From JAZDCJ01 sp036311985 (GTDB lineage Bacteria > Actinomycetota > Actinomycetes > Actinomycetales > Micrococcaceae): a stretch of 64,000 nt of DNA. The position numbers and the translations under genes were made by a program. The notes under the pieces are model-generated. The model ran no database searches, had not been told where the DNA came from, and worked only from the letters and a program-made list of their open reading frames with translations. The stretch is taken from NCBI RefSeq assembly GCF_036311985.1, contig NZ_JAZDCJ010000001.1, one strand, 5' to 3'. Of this stretch, positions 1 through 7,258 are shown piece after piece; position 1 is the stretch's first letter; each line of letters starts with the position of its first letter.

Positions 1-195
1 CTCGGTCATTTCCTCATCGAGCGCGGTCTCGATCACGGTCTTGGTCAGCTGCTTGAGCAGACCGTCCGGCCCGGTCAGGGACAGGCCCTGTTCCTTCGCC
101 ATTCTGACCAGCTCGCGCGCAGCGTCGCCCTCGGATACTTCTGTCTTCTTTTCAGCGGTTTTCGTACTCGGCACAGCCTCAAGTGTTGCGGCCAT
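1..195 (-). CDS. IS256-family (mutator type) transposase, N-terminal part
   Basis: Sixty-five codons run from an ATG at 195 to the window edge without a stop. The ATG is preceded by a clear GGGGAGGAG ribosome-binding site. The peptide contains GLSLTGPDGLLKQLTK followed by ALDEEMTE, the N-terminal block typical of actinobacterial IS256-family transposases of the DDE class. The catalytic part lies outside the window. Transposases of this family move DNA by a copy-out-paste-in mechanism and generally make 8-9 bp target duplications. The lower-GC codon use at its N-terminus differs from the neighbours and fits an acquired element. Confidence 0.8.
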   Translation of the reverse strand, partial: MAATLEAVPSTKTAEKKTEVSEGDAARELVRMAKEQGLSLTGPDGLLKQLTKTVIETALDEEMTE

Positions 196-264
196 ATCGG
201 GCTCCTCCCCGCCAGGCTTACCGCCCGGCGTGTCGAGCCGGATACACCGTTATTTCCACAGTCC
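1..264 (-). mobile_element. End of an IS256-family insertion sequence (partial)
   Basis: The left edge of the window lies inside an insertion sequence. It carries the 5' part of an IS256-type transposase on the minus strand, and the element's upstream end seems to fall near position 264. Read on the minus strand, the likely terminal sequence starts GGACTGTGGAAATAACGGTG. Beyond it the sequence becomes an in-frame YdcF-type coding region that lacks its own start, which is why I place the boundary there. The other end and the target duplication are outside the window, so the exact border is an inference good to about 10 bases. Confidence 0.65.
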
Positions 265-1056
265 CTCCTGGCAGGCTTCCTCATCGCCAACGGCATCACC
301 ATGCTACGCAGCGAGGGCCGCCGCCTCGGCAACCTGCTCTCGTTGGCCCTGGGCATCGCGATCCCCGTGCTGCCCGTCCTGGCCCTCGGTCTCGTGATGA
401 CGCAGCAGACGGTGGCGATCGGCGCCGCCGTCCTGCTGTTCTTCCTCTGCAGCTACGCCGGCGTGGTGTTCGTCGTCTACCTCGGCTACGCCTTCGCGTA
501 CGGAAGGATGCGGCACGAGGGTTACCCGTCCGCCGTCGTCATCCTCGGATCCCGGCTGATCGACGGCGAGGTGCCGCCGCTTCTGCGCAGCCGGCTGGAC
601 AAGGCACTCGAGGTCTACCGGGCCGCCCGGCCGCGCCCCGCGCTCATCCCCTCCGGAGGGCAGGGGTCCGACGAGTCGCGGGCCGAGGGCGACGCCATGG
701 CCGAGTACCTCCTCGCGGCCGGCGCCGACCCGGGCGACGTCTTCCCGGAGAACCTGGCCACCACCACGGAGGAGAATCTGCGGTTCTCGGCCCGGATCCA
801 GGACGACGCCGGACGGCCGGGTCCCGTTCTCGCCGTCACCAACAACTACCACGCCCTGCGCGCCGCGCTCCTGGCCCGCCGGATCGGGGTCGACGCCCAG
901 GTCGTCGGTTCTCCGACCGCCCGGTACTACCTCCCGAGCGCGTTCCTGCGCGAGTTCGCCGCCGTCGTCATCGCCCACAAGTGGCTGCACCTGGTCCTGT
1001 TCATGCCGTTCCTGGGGCTCACGGCCGTCCTCGTCGCGGTGTCCCTCTCGACGTAG
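265..1056 (+). pseudogene. YdcF/DUF218-family membrane protein, 5'-truncated by the IS
   Basis: The reading frame is open from about 265. It encodes two hydrophobic segments and then a YdcF-like (DUF218) domain with AVVILGSRLIDG, the glycine-rich PSGGQGSDE loop, the ATTTEEN motif and TNNYHALRA. It ends with a last hydrophobic stretch (WLHLVLFMPFLGL). Homologous sequence (LLAGFLIANGIT) continues in frame upstream of the first ATG at 301 up to the IS end, so the native start and first membrane segment appear to be lost. Translation from ATG 301 could still give a 251-residue protein. YdcF-type proteins are linked to envelope functions, but their chemistry is not settled. Confidence 0.7.
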
Positions 1057-1210
1057 GAGCAGCGGCAGCGCGGCGGCCTTCGGTGGCAGATGGCCGGAGC
1101 AGGGGGCGCGTGAAACGCGACCGGAGGCGCCACGGCGGTGTCTGGGCGCCCGGTTCACGCGGCAGTCGGTAGCTACGCCGGATCAGGAGCGGTCTCCGTG
1201 TGGCGTCGGG

Positions 1211-2530
1211 TCAGGGGGCGGTCTCGCCGCGGCGCCGGGAGAGGTAGGCGCGCTCGGCGGGGTTGCCGGCGAGCCGGATCGCCGCGTCATAGGCGGACAC
1301 CGCGTCCCCGTTGCGCCCGAGGCGGCGCAGCAACTCCGCCCGCGTCGCGTGGAAGGCGTGATAGCCGTCGAGGCTCCCGGCCAGGCGGTCGATCTCGGCG
1401 AGGGCCGCCGCGGGGCCGTCGAGCTCGGCGACCGCGACCGCCCGGTTCAGCCGGACGATCGGCGACGAGTCGATCGCCGCGAGGCGGTCGTAGAGCGCCA
1501 GGATCTGCGACCAGTCGGTCTCGCCCGCGTTCAGGGCGTGCGTGTGCACCGCGTTCACCGCGGCCAGGAGCTGGTAGCGTCCCGGTGCTTCGCCGCCGTC
1601 GGCCACCGCGGCCAGACGCTCCCGGACGAGCGCGTGGCCCTCGCTGACCAGGCCCCGGTCCCACAGGTCGCGGTCCTGCTCGTCGAGGGTCACGAGCTCC
1701 CCGGCCGGGGACACGCGGGCGGCCCGCCGCGCGTCCGTCAGGAGCATCAGGGCCAGGAGCCCGGTCGCCTCGCCGTGGTCGGGCAGGAGGGTGCGCAGGA
1801 GCCGGCCGAGCCGAATGGCCTCGTCGCTCAGCTCCGCGCGCAGCGGCTTGCCGTCCGCGCTGGCCAGGTAGCCCTCGTTGAAGACCAGGTAGACGACCGC
1901 GAGCACGCCGGCGAGCCGCTCGCGGACGTCCGCCGGCGACGGCACCCGGTACGGGATGCGGGCTGCCTTGATCTTGGCCTTCGCGCGCGTGATCCGCTGC
2001 GCCATCGCGGATTCGCCGACCAGGAACGCGTGGGCGATCTCGGCCACGGTCAGGCCGCCGATCAGCCGCAGGGTCAGGGCCACCCGCGCCTCCATCGAGA
2101 GCGCCGGGTGGCAGCACGTGAAGACGAGCCGGAGCCGGTCGTCCTCGATCGGTCCCCGGGGCGGGGGAGCGGCGTCGTCGCGCGTCATCAGCGCCTCCCG
2201 GTACTTGGCGCCGCGCAGGGATTCGCGGCGCAGCCGGTCGATGGCCTTGCGTGCCGCCGTCGTCGCGAGCCAGCCGCCGGGGTTGGGCGGCACGCCGTCC
2301 CGTGGCCACCGTTCGACGGCGGTCGCGAAGGCCTCGGCCGCCGCCTCCTCGGCGATGTCCAGATCGCCGAAGCGGCGGGCGAGCCCGGCGACGACCCGCG
2401 CCCACTCCTCGCGGTGGGCGCGGGTGATCGCCTCGTCGACCGGCGAGGGCGTGGTCGGCGTGGGTGTTGCCGGGGACGACTCGTCTGGCGAGGGAGTGGC
2501 CGGTGGGACCGCGTCCGGCGAGGGTGTCAC
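1211..2530 (-). CDS. ECF42-type RNA polymerase sigma factor
   Basis: 439 residues from a GTG start whose GTGA overlaps the TGA of the upstream YCII gene, implying translational coupling; an ATG at 2596 would overlap that gene further. Region 2 (IAEEAAAEAFATAVERW, then NPGGWLATTAARKAIDRLRR) and region 4 (LRLVFTCCHPALSMEARVAL, then GESAMAQRITRAKAKI) are clear. They are followed by the long C-terminal DUF6596/TPR-like extension that marks ECF42 (QLLAAVNAVH, NRAVAVAELDGPAAAL). No anti-sigma gene is nearby; in this group the extension is thought to control activity. The residues before VDEAITRAH form a Pro/Ser/Thr-rich tail of 20-odd residues. Linkage to DGPF proteins is the known hallmark of this family. 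Confidence 0.88.
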   Translation of the reverse strand: MTPSPDAVPPATPSPDESSPATPTPTTPSPVDEAITRAHREEWARVVAGLARRFGDLDIAEEAAAEAFATAVERWPRDGVPPNPGGWLATTAARKAIDRLRRESLRGAKYREALMTRDDAAPPPRGPIEDDRLRLVFTCCHPALSMEARVALTLRLIGGLTVAEIAHAFLVGESAMAQRITRAKAKIKAARIPYRVPSPADVRERLAGVLAVVYLVFNEGYLASADGKPLRAELSDEAIRLGRLLRTLLPDHGEATGLLALMLLTDARRAARVSPAGELVTLDEQDRDLWDRGLVSEGHALVRERLAAVADGGEAPGRYQLLAAVNAVHTHALNAGETDWSQILALYDRLAAIDSSPIVRLNRAVAVAELDGPAAALAEIDRLAGSLDGYHAFHATRAELLRRLGRNGDAVSAYDAAIRLAGNPAERAYLSRRRGETAP

Positions 2531-2913
2531 GGTTCGAGCAGCGCCCGGACCGATTCCTCCGTCTGGAAGGGACGTACCTCGACTGTGCCGCGGCATGCCT
2601 TCGAGCCCTCCGCGGCCAGCGCCAGCGCCTCGTCGAGGTCGGCCGCCTCGATGACCCAGAAGCCGCCGAGCTGTTCCTTGGTCTCCAGATAGGGTCCGTC
2701 GGTGAAGACCGGCTCGCCGCCCTGGCCGTCGACGGTGGTCGCGGCCGTGGCCGCCTCGAGGCCGTCTGCGAAGACGAAGTGCCCGTCCCGTTCGAGCTTG
2801 TCGTTGAACGCGCCCGTGTCGGCGAAGGACTCCAGCATCGCCTCGCGGGAGGGGTAGCCGCCGAACTCGGGGCGTTCCGTCGGGCCGAAGACCGAGAGCA
2901 TGTACCGGGGCAT
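2527..2913 (-). CDS. YCII/DGPF-domain protein 2
   Basis: 128 residues, full length for the family. The DGPF-type motif reads FTDGPYLETKEQLGGFW, followed by the AADLDEALALA helix. YCII-related proteins adopt a ferredoxin-like fold with a conserved His/Asp pair; their biochemical role beside ECF42 factors is unknown. The gene lies one base downstream of its paralogue and overlaps the sigma factor start by four bases, so the three genes form one operon. The C-terminus (SVRALLEP) sits at the overlap. Confidence 0.85.
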   Translation of the reverse strand: MPRYMLSVFGPTERPEFGGYPSREAMLESFADTGAFNDKLERDGHFVFADGLEAATAATTVDGQGGEPVFTDGPYLETKEQLGGFWVIEAADLDEALALAAEGSKACRGTVEVRPFQTEESVRALLEP

Positions 2914-2914
2914 G

Positions 2915-3292
2915 TCAGTTCCCTTCTTCCAGGTGGAGGATGTCTTCCCTGCGCGGAAAGCGGTGGACCTCTTGCGGCCATTCGAGCGCGACGGCGAGCC
3001 GTCCCGCCCAGTGGCGCGCCGCGTCGTCGTCGGCCACGTCGATCACCGTGAAGCCGCCGAGGTGCTCCTTGGTCTCGGCGAAGGGGCCGTCGGTGAAGAC
3101 GGGCTCTCCGTCGCGGGCCTCGACATTGCACAGCACCGTCGAGGCGTCGAGCCCGCCGTTGCCGAAGACGAACACGCCGGCGGCCTCCATCTCCTCGATG
3201 ACCTTCAGGGAGGCGGTGCCCTTGGCACGCAGCTCGTCCAAGGTGTGCTCCTGCACCCATTCGTCGTTGAACGCGATCAGGTATTGCGCCAT
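2915..3292 (-). CDS. YCII/DGPF-domain protein 1
   Basis: 125 residues, first gene of the ECF42 operon. It starts MAQYLIAFNDEWVQEH and carries VFTDGPFAETKEHLGGFTVI, the DGPF signature. Upstream, the minus strand has AAAGGAGACCGCG before the ATG, a good ribosome-binding site. About 100 bases upstream the minus strand reads TGTCGG, 17 bases, then CGTAGA (3398 to 3370), which could be an ECF-type promoter; this is tentative. Probably co-transcribed with the second YCII gene and the sigma factor. Confidence 0.85.
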   Translation of the reverse strand: MAQYLIAFNDEWVQEHTLDELRAKGTASLKVIEEMEAAGVFVFGNGGLDASTVLCNVEARDGEPVFTDGPFAETKEHLGGFTVIDVADDDAARHWAGRLAVALEWPQEVHRFPRREDILHLEEGN

Positions 3293-3437
3293 CGCGGTCT
3301 CCTTTCAGGCAAGGCGGGGGCCTCGCGGCTCCCTGCGGTGCGGCGACCGGGATGGCCGCCGCTACACACTCTACGAACGGCGGACCGCCGATCCGACACC
3401 TGCGGCCGGGGAATTTTCCGGGACGCCGCGAACTGCG

Positions 3438-3479
3438 CTTTCCCTAGTTTGTCTTGACATGCTGACAAAGCAGGGGAAG
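3438..3479. promoter_or_regulatory. Long imperfect palindrome between divergent operons (operator candidate)
   Basis: Arms of 16 bases, CTTTCCCTAGTTTGTC at 3438-3453 and GACAAAGCAGGGGAAG at 3464-3479, match at 13 of 16 positions around a 10-base centre that contains TTGACA. It lies between the ECF42 operon (minus) and the oxidoreductase (plus). The TTGACA could serve as a -35 box for the plus-strand gene. A dimeric or tetrameric repressor site is the simplest reading, but no regulator is encoded next to it. Confidence 0.45.
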
Positions 3480-3522
3480 TCTTGATGCGGGACCAAGACA
3501 TCGAGACACAGGAGGTCGGCAC

Positions 3523-4632
3523 ATGGCGGCGGCAATCAGGCTCGGACTCGTGGGATACGGCACGGGCGGGCGGTACTTCCATGCCCCCTTCATCGAGGCC
3601 GCCGACGGGGTCGAGCTGGCGGGCATCGTCACCCGGTCCGCCGCGCGCCGCGAGGCCGCCGCCGCGGACTACCCGGGCGTCCCGCTCTTCGACTCGCTCG
3701 CCGAGCTGCTCGCCTCCGGCGTCCACGCCGTCGCGATCACGACGCCCCCCGAGACCCGCCGCGAGCTCGTGTTGGAGGCCCTGACCGCCGGCGTGCACGT
3801 CGTGGCCGACAAGCCCTTCGCCCCGACGGCGGAGACCGGCCGCGAACTGCTCCGCGCCGCCGAGTCGGCCGGCGTGGTGCTGAACGCCTTCCACAACCGC
3901 CGCTGGGACACCGACCTCGTCACCTTGCGCTCCGTGCTGGACTCCGGCGCGATCGGGGACGTGGCCCGTTTCGAATCCCGCCTCGACCAGGACCAGCCGG
4001 GCTCGCTCGACGCCGGACCCGGCGGCGGACTGCTGCGGGACCTCGGCAGTCACCTCGTGGACCAGGCCCTGTGGCTCTTCGGGCCGGCCGTCGGCGTGCA
4101 TGCGGCGCTGGAGTGGACCGAGCTGCCCGCGGGGCGCACCGATTCAGGGTTCGCGCTGACCATCACCCACGCCGGAGGCGTGCGCTCGCGACTGGCCGGC
4201 AGCAAGACCCACCGGCTCGAGAGCCGGGAACTGCGCCTCCTCGGCTCGCGCGGCAACTACGTCTCCACCTACTCGGACGTCCAGGCGGACGCCGCGATCG
4301 CCGGCCGCCGCCCCGCCGTCGACCCGCAGGGGTGGGGCTACGAGGAGGAGTCCCGCTGGGGGACGCTGACGACGGCGGACGGCCGGGTCCGGGTACCCTC
4401 CCTCCAAGGCGCGTACCAGGAGTACTACCGCCGCTTCGCGCTCGCCGTCTTCGCGGGAGGGGAGGGGCCCGTCCCCGCCCGGGAGGCGGTCCACGTCCTC
4501 GAGGTCCTCGACGCGGCGCGCCTCAGCGATGCCGAAGACCGCGTGGTGCACCTGCCGGCAGAAGGTCAGCGGAGCGCGGGTCGTGCCTTCCGCGGAACAC
4601 CTCGGGTCGTGGCTCCCGTGGAGCTCGGGTAG
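3523..4632 (+). CDS. Gfo/Idh/MocA-family NAD(P)-dependent oxidoreductase
   Basis: 369 residues. The N-terminal Rossmann fold begins IRLGLVGYGTGGRYFHAPF, and a DKPFA motif (the EKP-type catalytic lysine region) follows near residue 105. The C-terminal domain has GGGLLRDLGSHLVDQAL, typical of the family. The start is fixed by CAGGAGG eight bases before the ATG. These enzymes oxidise or reduce sugars, inositols or related compounds; nothing here identifies the substrate. The last residues (GTPRVVAPVELG) are encoded within an imperfect tandem repeat, so the C-terminal tail is probably variable. Transcribed alone, divergent from the ECF42 operon. Confidence 0.85.
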   Translation: MAAAIRLGLVGYGTGGRYFHAPFIEAADGVELAGIVTRSAARREAAAADYPGVPLFDSLAELLASGVHAVAITTPPETRRELVLEALTAGVHVVADKPFAPTAETGRELLRAAESAGVVLNAFHNRRWDTDLVTLRSVLDSGAIGDVARFESRLDQDQPGSLDAGPGGGLLRDLGSHLVDQALWLFGPAVGVHAALEWTELPAGRTDSGFALTITHAGGVRSRLAGSKTHRLESRELRLLGSRGNYVSTYSDVQADAAIAGRRPAVDPQGWGYEEESRWGTLTTADGRVRVPSLQGAYQEYYRRFALAVFAGGEGPVPAREAVHVLEVLDAARLSDAEDRVVHLPAEGQRSAGRAFRGTPRVVAPVELG

Positions 4633-4675
4633 CGGCTCCCGTGCGGCACCGCGGTCGTGGCTCTTGCGGAGCGAC
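4577..4675. repeat. Imperfect tandem repeat, about 24-26 bases, four units
   Basis: Units beginning CGGGTCGTG, CGGGTCGTGGCTCCCGTG, CGGGTAGCGGCTCCCGTG and CGCGGTCGTGGCTCTTG follow each other from 4577. The array covers the last codons of the oxidoreductase gene and most of the gap to the ASCH gene. Confidence 0.55.
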
Positions 4676-4689
4676 CCGGGTCGTCGGCC

Positions 4690-5178
4690 CTACGGCGCCT
4701 CGCTCCAGACCACGTCGAAGCGTTCGAAGACGATCTCCGTCGCGTCGGTGAACTCGAGGCCGCGCGCCGCGGCGACGCGGGACCAGTAACGGCGGTGCCC
4801 GTCGAGCCAGACCGGAAGCGAGCCGTCGTCCTCGGCCTCGTCGCGGGCGAAGGCGGCGTCGGCGCTCGTGATCGGCCCCAGCCGCAGCTCCGTGGTGCGC
4901 AGGACGACGCGGGGCGCGCCCCCGCCGTCGCACGCGATCCAATGCCCGCCGATCCGCGGCAGCGGTTCGCCATCGGCCCCGAACTCCGCGGCCAGCGTCG
5001 CCGTCGCCCGCTTCCGGCCGGACAGCACGAGTCCCAGCAGCTCGTCCGCCAGGGCGGGGGAATCGCCGAAGTACTCCACGCTGGGCATGTCCCGCTCCCC
5101 GTGCATCTCGGCGCCCGAGGCGAGGTAGGAGGCCCACATGCGGGCGGCGTCGGCCCGGTCCGGTTCAGGAAGTTCCAC
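4690..5178 (-). CDS. ASCH-domain protein
   Basis: 162 residues. It contains LLGLVLSGRKRATATLAAEF near residue 47, RIGGHWIACDGGGAPRVVLRTTELRL in the middle, and DATEIVFERFDVVW near the end, the pattern of the ASCH family (a PUA-like fold predicted to bind RNA or act as a coactivator). Length is normal for bacterial ASCH proteins. It follows the ECF/anchored-partner unit on the same strand with a short gap but no overlap. The real biochemical role of the family is largely unknown, although some members hydrolyse N4-acetylcytidine. Confidence 0.8.
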   Translation of the reverse strand: MELPEPDRADAARMWASYLASGAEMHGERDMPSVEYFGDSPALADELLGLVLSGRKRATATLAAEFGADGEPLPRIGGHWIACDGGGAPRVVLRTTELRLGPITSADAAFARDEAEDDGSLPVWLDGHRRYWSRVAAARGLEFTDATEIVFERFDVVWSEAP

Positions 5179-5195
5179 CCTCAGATCCTAGGTGC

Positions 5196-6398
5196 TCATC
5201 CGATGGCGATGTAGCGCAGGACGCTTGGTACGGGCGCCCATGCCGCGCCCTCGGCCGGCCCGCCGATGAGCTGCCCCTCGATGGCCAGCAAGGAGCCGTC
5301 GCCGCCGAAAACCGCCAGCGCGCGGTAGGTGCCTTCGGGAGCCGTGGTCTCGACCGCCAGGGCAGTCCCGGCGCGGCCCCGGCGGTCGATGACGGATCCG
5401 GCCACCTCGACGCCGGGCTGCCCGGCCAGGGCCTCTGCCAACGCGAGCTCCTGTCCGGCGTCGAGCTTCCATTCGCCCGCGAGGAATCCGACGGAGGCGA
5501 ACAACCCGCCCGCTCCGTCGCCCACCATGGCGCCCGCGCGGCGCTGGAAGGAAGCGAGATAGTCACCGAAGGCCGCAGCCTCCCGCGGCGGCGCCCCGGG
5601 AAACAGCGTGGGCGTCAGGGTACCGGCGCCGTGGCTGCCCTGCTCCACCGTGCCGGGCGCAACCGTCGGGAACGGTCCCTCCTCGACGACGAGGGGGGCG
5701 TCGGGGTCGGCTTCAGTTCCGGGGGCCGGAGGCGTGTCGAGCCCGACGGCGGTGAAGTCGGCTCCCGGTCCCGGCTCGCCGAAGGGCTCCCCGACCGTCG
5801 CGGTCCGCGTGCCCGAGCCGTCTCCCGCGCGCACCGTCTCGACGCGGACCGGCAGCGTCACGGTGTCGCTGTAGGCGCCGGCAGCGGCGTCCCACATGGT
5901 GCCGAGCTCCCAGTGCTCGACGTCCGTGTGGCCCGGGTCGACCGGGCCGGGCCGGGCCGCTGCGCCCGCACGGATCCGGTCGAGGAACGCGGAAGTCGAC
6001 TCGCCGTCGGGAACGGGGCCCAGCACGGCCGGCACCGCGGCGGCCGCCCGCCTGCCGAGGCCCGTGCCCCACAAGGACCCCGCGAGGACGACGGCGACAG
6101 CGGCCGCTGCGGCAAGCCCCCACCGCAATGCGTGGTGCCGGGGGACCGCTGGCACGGTTCCACCGCGCACAGCGGGGACGGCGGCCCCGGAGCCGTCGGG
6201 CGCATCCGAGGTCGCGGGTCCTCCGTCTGGGGGCGCATCGGTGCCCGGGAGGCCTGCGGCGATCCGTTCGGCGCGCGGGACGGCGGTGATTCGTTCGAGG
6301 ACCTCCTCGGCGCGCCGGTCCAGGGGACGGTCGGCGTCGAAGGGGGAGGGGTTGGCTCGGCGCAGAGCGGTGCCGAGTGAGTCGTCGGACTTAGCCAT
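5196..6398 (-). CDS. CU044_5270-type membrane-anchored protein, probable sigma-factor partner
   Basis: 400 residues. A hydrophilic N-terminal part (residues 1-85) holds RAEEVLERITAVPRAERI, then a single membrane segment (LRWGLAAAAAVAVVLAGSLWG) and a long extracytoplasmic domain that includes FLAGEWKLDAGQELALAEAL and TYRALAVFGGDG. Its start overlaps the end of the upstream ECF sigma gene by eight bases. The topology and coupling fit the actinobacterial family annotated CU044_5270 and suggest control of that sigma factor. A true anti-sigma HxxxCxxC motif is not seen, so the mode of control is open. Confidence 0.7.
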   Translation of the reverse strand: MAKSDDSLGTALRRANPSPFDADRPLDRRAEEVLERITAVPRAERIAAGLPGTDAPPDGGPATSDAPDGSGAAVPAVRGGTVPAVPRHHALRWGLAAAAAVAVVLAGSLWGTGLGRRAAAAVPAVLGPVPDGESTSAFLDRIRAGAAARPGPVDPGHTDVEHWELGTMWDAAAGAYSDTVTLPVRVETVRAGDGSGTRTATVGEPFGEPGPGADFTAVGLDTPPAPGTEADPDAPLVVEEGPFPTVAPGTVEQGSHGAGTLTPTLFPGAPPREAAAFGDYLASFQRRAGAMVGDGAGGLFASVGFLAGEWKLDAGQELALAEALAGQPGVEVAGSVIDRRGRAGTALAVETTAPEGTYRALAVFGGDGSLLAIEGQLIGGPAEGAAWAPVPSVLRYIAIG

Positions 6399-7083
6399 GG
6401 TGGAGGCCTTTCGAGCGAAGGGTCGAGGTGAGGGCGCGGCGGGCGCGGCTGATGCGCGCCCAGACCGCGGATTCCGAGCAGCCGAGGACGGCGGTGATGC
6501 GGGCCGCGCTCGCTTCCTCCCAATAGCTCAGGTAGAGCACTTCGCGGTCGGGGCCACGGAGTTCGAGCAAGGCCTCGCGGAGAAAATGGGCGTCGAGGGC
6601 CTCCTCGGGGCCGGGCTCCACCGCTTCCGGTTCGGCCGCAAGGCGGCGGGCGAGGGCCTTGCTGCGCAGCCTGCGCCGGTACTCGTTGCCGATGAGGTTC
6701 CGGCACGTGGTGTAGAGGAAGCCCAGCCCGGGAGGTTCGGGGTCCTGCCAGCGGTCCCATGCGATCCTGAACGCCTCGGCCGCCGCGTCACGCGCCGCGT
6801 CCGGATCGTCCAGGCGCCGTTCGGCGAAGGCCACGACGAGCCAATAGTTGGCCCGGTAGAACGCGTTGAACCCCTCGACGACCGTTGCAACCGTCGCAAA
6901 CGTGGCGACCGTCGCGTCCGGACTGTCTGGCGCGACCGGATCATCTGGCCCTTGCGGCCCGTTCCTCCCGTCCAATCCGTGCTGCCCGCCGGGCTCGCCG
7001 GACTCGCCGGTCCCGCCGGTCCCGCCGGGCGGTGCCGTCGCGCGCGGCGGGCGGTCCTGCTCGGTGGTCTCGGTGGTGTCCAC
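6391..7083 (-). CDS. ECF sigma factor with collagen-like N-terminal extension
   Basis: 230 residues. Region 2 is AFYRANYWLVVAFAERRLDD with AAAEAFRIAWDRW, and region 4 is LRGPDREVLYLSYWEEAS with LGCSESAVWARISRARRAL. About 75 residues precede the sigma fold. They are built from Gly-Pro-rich triplets (GGTGESGEPGGQ, DGRNGPQGPDD) and an ATVATFATVATVV tandem, unusual for a sigma factor. An internal start nearer region 2 cannot be excluded. Overlap with the downstream anchored protein implies one operon. Confidence 0.82.
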   Translation of the reverse strand: MDTTETTEQDRPPRATAPPGGTGGTGESGEPGGQHGLDGRNGPQGPDDPVAPDSPDATVATFATVATVVEGFNAFYRANYWLVVAFAERRLDDPDAARDAAAEAFRIAWDRWQDPEPPGLGFLYTTCRNLIGNEYRRRLRSKALARRLAAEPEAVEPGPEEALDAHFLREALLELRGPDREVLYLSYWEEASAARITAVLGCSESAVWARISRARRALTSTLRSKGLHHG

Positions 7084-7194
7084 GCGGTGGGGCCTTTCGC
7101 TCGGGTGCTCCTACTTCCCTGTGTTTCCGGCACCGGGTGGATCCTGACACACATCGGCCCCTTGCGTGGGAGTGTGGCGTGCGCCATACTCGAT

Positions 7195-7211
7195 AATGAA
7201 CGCCATTCATT
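7195..7211. promoter_or_regulatory. TetR-type operator upstream of the agmatine operon
   Basis: AATGAACGCCATTCATT is a perfect 6-base inverted repeat with a 5-base centre. It matches the site at 12028-12046 at 15 of 17 positions. It overlaps the probable transcription start of the amidase operon: TTGCGT at 7162 and CATACT at 7185 with a 17-base spacer. The tetR-like gene at 11138-11965 is the obvious candidate to bind it. Confidence 0.7.
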
Positions 7212-7258
7212 TAGTGCCTCGCACCACGTGCCGAGGCGGCAACCCCCGGGAGAGCCCC

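Noticed and set aside
4010..4030. Repeat-like GACGCCGGACCCGGCGG in the Gfo/Idh/MocA gene
   Set aside because: It encodes the conserved glycine-rich loop of the family, so protein conservation explains it.
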